This document shows, piece after piece, positions 62,510-64,000 of a stretch of DNA of 64,000 nt. Made by a program: the position numbers and the translations under genes. The DNA is from VXNF01 sp965116465 (GTDB lineage: Bacteria; Actinomycetota; Acidimicrobiia; Acidimicrobiales; CATQHL01), in assembly GCA_965116465.1 (NCBI GenBank), contig OZ220687.1, positions 1,116,001 through 1,180,000 of the forward strand. The letters are read 5' to 3'. Position 1 is the first letter of the stretch; each line of letters begins with the position of its first letter. The notes under the pieces are model-generated. The model saw only the letters and a list, made by a program, of their open reading frames with translations, made no database searches and had not been told where the DNA came from.

Positions 62510-63369
62510 CGTGTCAGCCGGGCCATTCCTGCGGCCGTGGGATCGAAGTAGCGCTCGGGAGGCGGCACGCGGCCCAGTCGCGCCAGCAACCAGAATCCGC
62601 CCAGGAACACGCAACCGATGCCCGTCAGCACGATCTGGCCCCGAAAGCCGTCGTAGGGCGCCAGGTATCCGCGATCCACCAGGTACAGGCCGCCGGCCAT
62701 CACTGCCGTCGTGCCCACGATGAGTCGTGCCGAGGTGCGGTAACGCGCCCGGGCGGCGTCGGCCTCGACCACCGCGCGGCTCTCGGCCCGGACGACCTGC
62801 GCCTGCGAGCGGAGCAGCGATACCAGGTCCTGGGCACCCTGGACCGACGCCAGAATGAGCGAGGCGGCCACTTTGTCGACAGCCGGATGGGCCACGTCGG
62901 AGGCGAACGCCAGCAGAGCCTCCGGCAAGGGACGGACCTCCAGGCGGGCCGCCAACTCCTGCACCTCCCGACGGATGGCCGCGGGCGCTGCCGCGGCCGA
63001 GCCGACGATCGCCCGTTCGATGCCCCCGCCGGCGGCCAGGATGGCGTAGAGCATCTCGATCCAGCCGGCGATGGCATCGCCGCGCTCGCTGATGGCCCGC
63101 AGACCCTCGCCCTTCCCGAAACGCCCGGCGAACAGCACGATCCCGGCGGCGATGAGCACGCCGGCACTGAGCCATCCCGTGACGGCGAAGACCAACACGC
63201 CTGCGACCAGCGCGATCGAGCCGCGGCGCAGCGTGGCGAGCGATGCCGCGACACCTCTGACGGCGCCCCGACCCCGAGGTACCAGCACCCGCCCACCCAG
63301 ACCGGCGGCCAGCACCCAGACACCCAGGCCGGCGAGAGCCCCACAAACAGCGATCACCAGGTGACTCAC
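62506..63369 (-). CDS. tadB: Tad pilus assembly membrane protein TadB
   Basis: A 287-residue type II secretion F domain protein. The N-terminus has one helix (LVIAVCGALAGLGVWVLAAG) and a second pair near residues 50-80; the cytoplasmic domain holds WIEMLYAILAAGGGIERAIV; the C-terminus has two helices (LIVGTTAVMAGGLYLV and IVLTGIGCVFLGGFWLLARL). GTG at 63369 shares GTGA with the tadA stop and is preferred to an in-frame GTG at 63378. Confidence 0.86.
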   Translation of the reverse strand: MSHLVIAVCGALAGLGVWVLAAGLGGRVLVPRGRGAVRGVAASLATLRRGSIALVAGVLVFAVTGWLSAGVLIAAGIVLFAGRFGKGEGLRAISERGDAIAGWIEMLYAILAAGGGIERAIVGSAAAAPAAIRREVQELAARLEVRPLPEALLAFASDVAHPAVDKVAASLILASVQGAQDLVSLLRSQAQVVRAESRAVVEADAARARYRTSARLIVGTTAVMAGGLYLVDRGYLAPYDGFRGQIVLTGIGCVFLGGFWLLARLGRVPPPERYFDPTAAGMARLTR

Positions 63370-64000
63370 CGGTCCCACCAGCCCTCGGGCCGGCTCATGA
63401 GGGCCGGGTCGAAACCCGCCTCGGTGAGCCTGCGAAGCGTCGGCTCGGCGCGCAGCGGCTCACCCGAGGGCACCGCCCAGCCGCCCGGCGACGGGCGCCA
63501 AACCTCGTTGGACAACACGTGGGTGTCCGTCGAGCCGACCACCTCGCGGATGCTGGTGATCCGCCTCGTGCCACCGATCGACTCGACGTGCACCACGAAG
63601 TCCACTGCCGAACCGACGAGCCGGTAGGTGAAGGCCCGCGAGAACTGCTGAGGCGTCAGCGAGGCGTACATGGTGAGCCGCTCGAAGGCCTCGGCGGTGC
63701 TATTGGCATGGATGGTGCACAGCGACCCGTCCTGACCCGAGGTCATGGCCAGCAACATCCCCAGAACCTCCGGGCCGCGCACCTCACCCACGACGATGCG
63801 GTCGGCGTGCATGCGCAGGCACTCGCGCAGCAATGCCTCCAGGGGGAACGCGCCCGCACCCTCGACGTTGGGGGCGCGGGCCTCCAGGACGCCGATATCG
63901 GGGTGCAGGTCGGCATAGTGCTGCAGGCCGAGTTCCAACTCGTCCTCGACAGTGATGATCCGCTCGTGCGGCGGCACCTCGTTGAGCAGGCTGCGCACGA
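63366..64000 (-). CDS. tadA: Tad pilus assembly ATPase TadA/CpaF, N-terminus outside the window
   Basis: The visible 210 or so residues are the C-terminal part of a type II/IV secretion ATPase. They show the Asp box RIITVEDELELGL, the Walker B region CLRMHADRIVVGEVRGPEVL, and the His box GSLCTIHANSTAEAFERL, all typical of the CpaF/TadA group. The Walker A loop should lie beyond the window end. The frame is open to the edge, so the ATG near 63998 is not the true start. It powers pilin polymerisation and is followed by tadB with a 4-bp overlap. Confidence 0.92.
   Translation of the reverse strand, partial: VRSLLNEVPPHERIITVEDELELGLQHYADLHPDIGVLEARAPNVEGAGAFPLEALLRECLRMHADRIVVGEVRGPEVLGMLLAMTSGQDGSLCTIHANSTAEAFERLTMYASLTPQQFSRAFTYRLVGSAVDFVVHVESIGGTRRITSIREVVGSTDTHVLSNEVWRPSPGGWAVPSGEPLRAEPTLRRLTEAGFDPALMSRPEGWWDR

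Noticed and set aside
61619..63346. A single 575-codon gene covering tadB and tadC
   Set aside because: The upstream half of that frame is antisense-like composition out of frame with TadB. The two proteins are read from different frames with an ATGA junction at 62509.

Overview
The window is very GC-rich, with dense genes, short gaps and GTG starts. It fits an actinobacterium, most likely of the class Acidimicrobiia or a close relative (inference). Supporting genes are those for phosphatidylinositol-mannoside synthesis (pgsA-like, patA, pimA), a mycothiol-type cysteine ligase (MshC family), a coenzyme F420:NADP oxidoreductase and an InhA-like enoyl reductase. The order thrS, HIT hydrolase, CDP-alcohol transferase, patA, pimA, pdxS, pdxT, yebC, ruvCAB, secDF, apt, rel matches the conserved actinobacterial arrangement.

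Layout. 1-2.1 kb: a secreted coiled-coil protein cut by the window edge and a TIGR01777 epimerase. 2.3-23.8 kb: a long minus-strand housekeeping block read from npdG down to rel (redox, mycothiol, threonyl-tRNA synthetase, PIM lipids, vitamin B6, Holliday junction processing, queuosine, Sec accessory proteins, purine salvage, stringent response). A 66-bp tandem repeat ending in a long inverted repeat interrupts it at 18.5 kb. 23.8-25.6 kb: fabI (divergent from npdG across a 24-bp gap) and an SMP-30-like lactonase.

25.6-37.9 kb: an accessory island of exported proteins. It holds three RCC1-like repeat proteins, degraded RCC1 fragments between and beside them, a large secreted metzincin-type metalloprotease with Ig-like, FN3 and Calx-beta domains that is split by a frameshift, and a truncated orphan antitoxin. 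37.9-46.6 kb: mutY, class I fumarase, type II glutamine synthetase, an acyl-CoA ligase, a 2-hydroxyacid dehydrogenase and an ABC-type solute-binding lipoprotein.

46.7-55.5 kb: a compact hopanoid operon read on the minus strand (hpnC, hpnD, hpnE, polyprenyl synthase, shc, hpnG, hpnH) under a MerR-TetR fusion regulator. This is a full route from prenyl diphosphate through squalene and hopene to adenosyl- and ribosylhopane. 55.7-57.0 kb: a MATE transporter. 57.0-64.0 kb: a Tad/Flp pilus cluster (tadA, tadB, tadC, Flp pilin, two TadE-like pseudopilins, a TadG-like protein) followed by separate LysM and SARP/BTAD genes.

The less ordinary signals are: a pair of intergenic repeats at convergent gene ends that share flanks but carry different, still perfectly paired hairpins; REP-like palindromes, one of which has grown a 21-bp minisatellite; a Tgt with no zinc-binding cysteines; an M48-like protein with a dismantled active site; and the RCC1/metzincin island with signs of tandem duplication and decay. 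I recognised no tRNA, rRNA, CRISPR array or insertion sequence.
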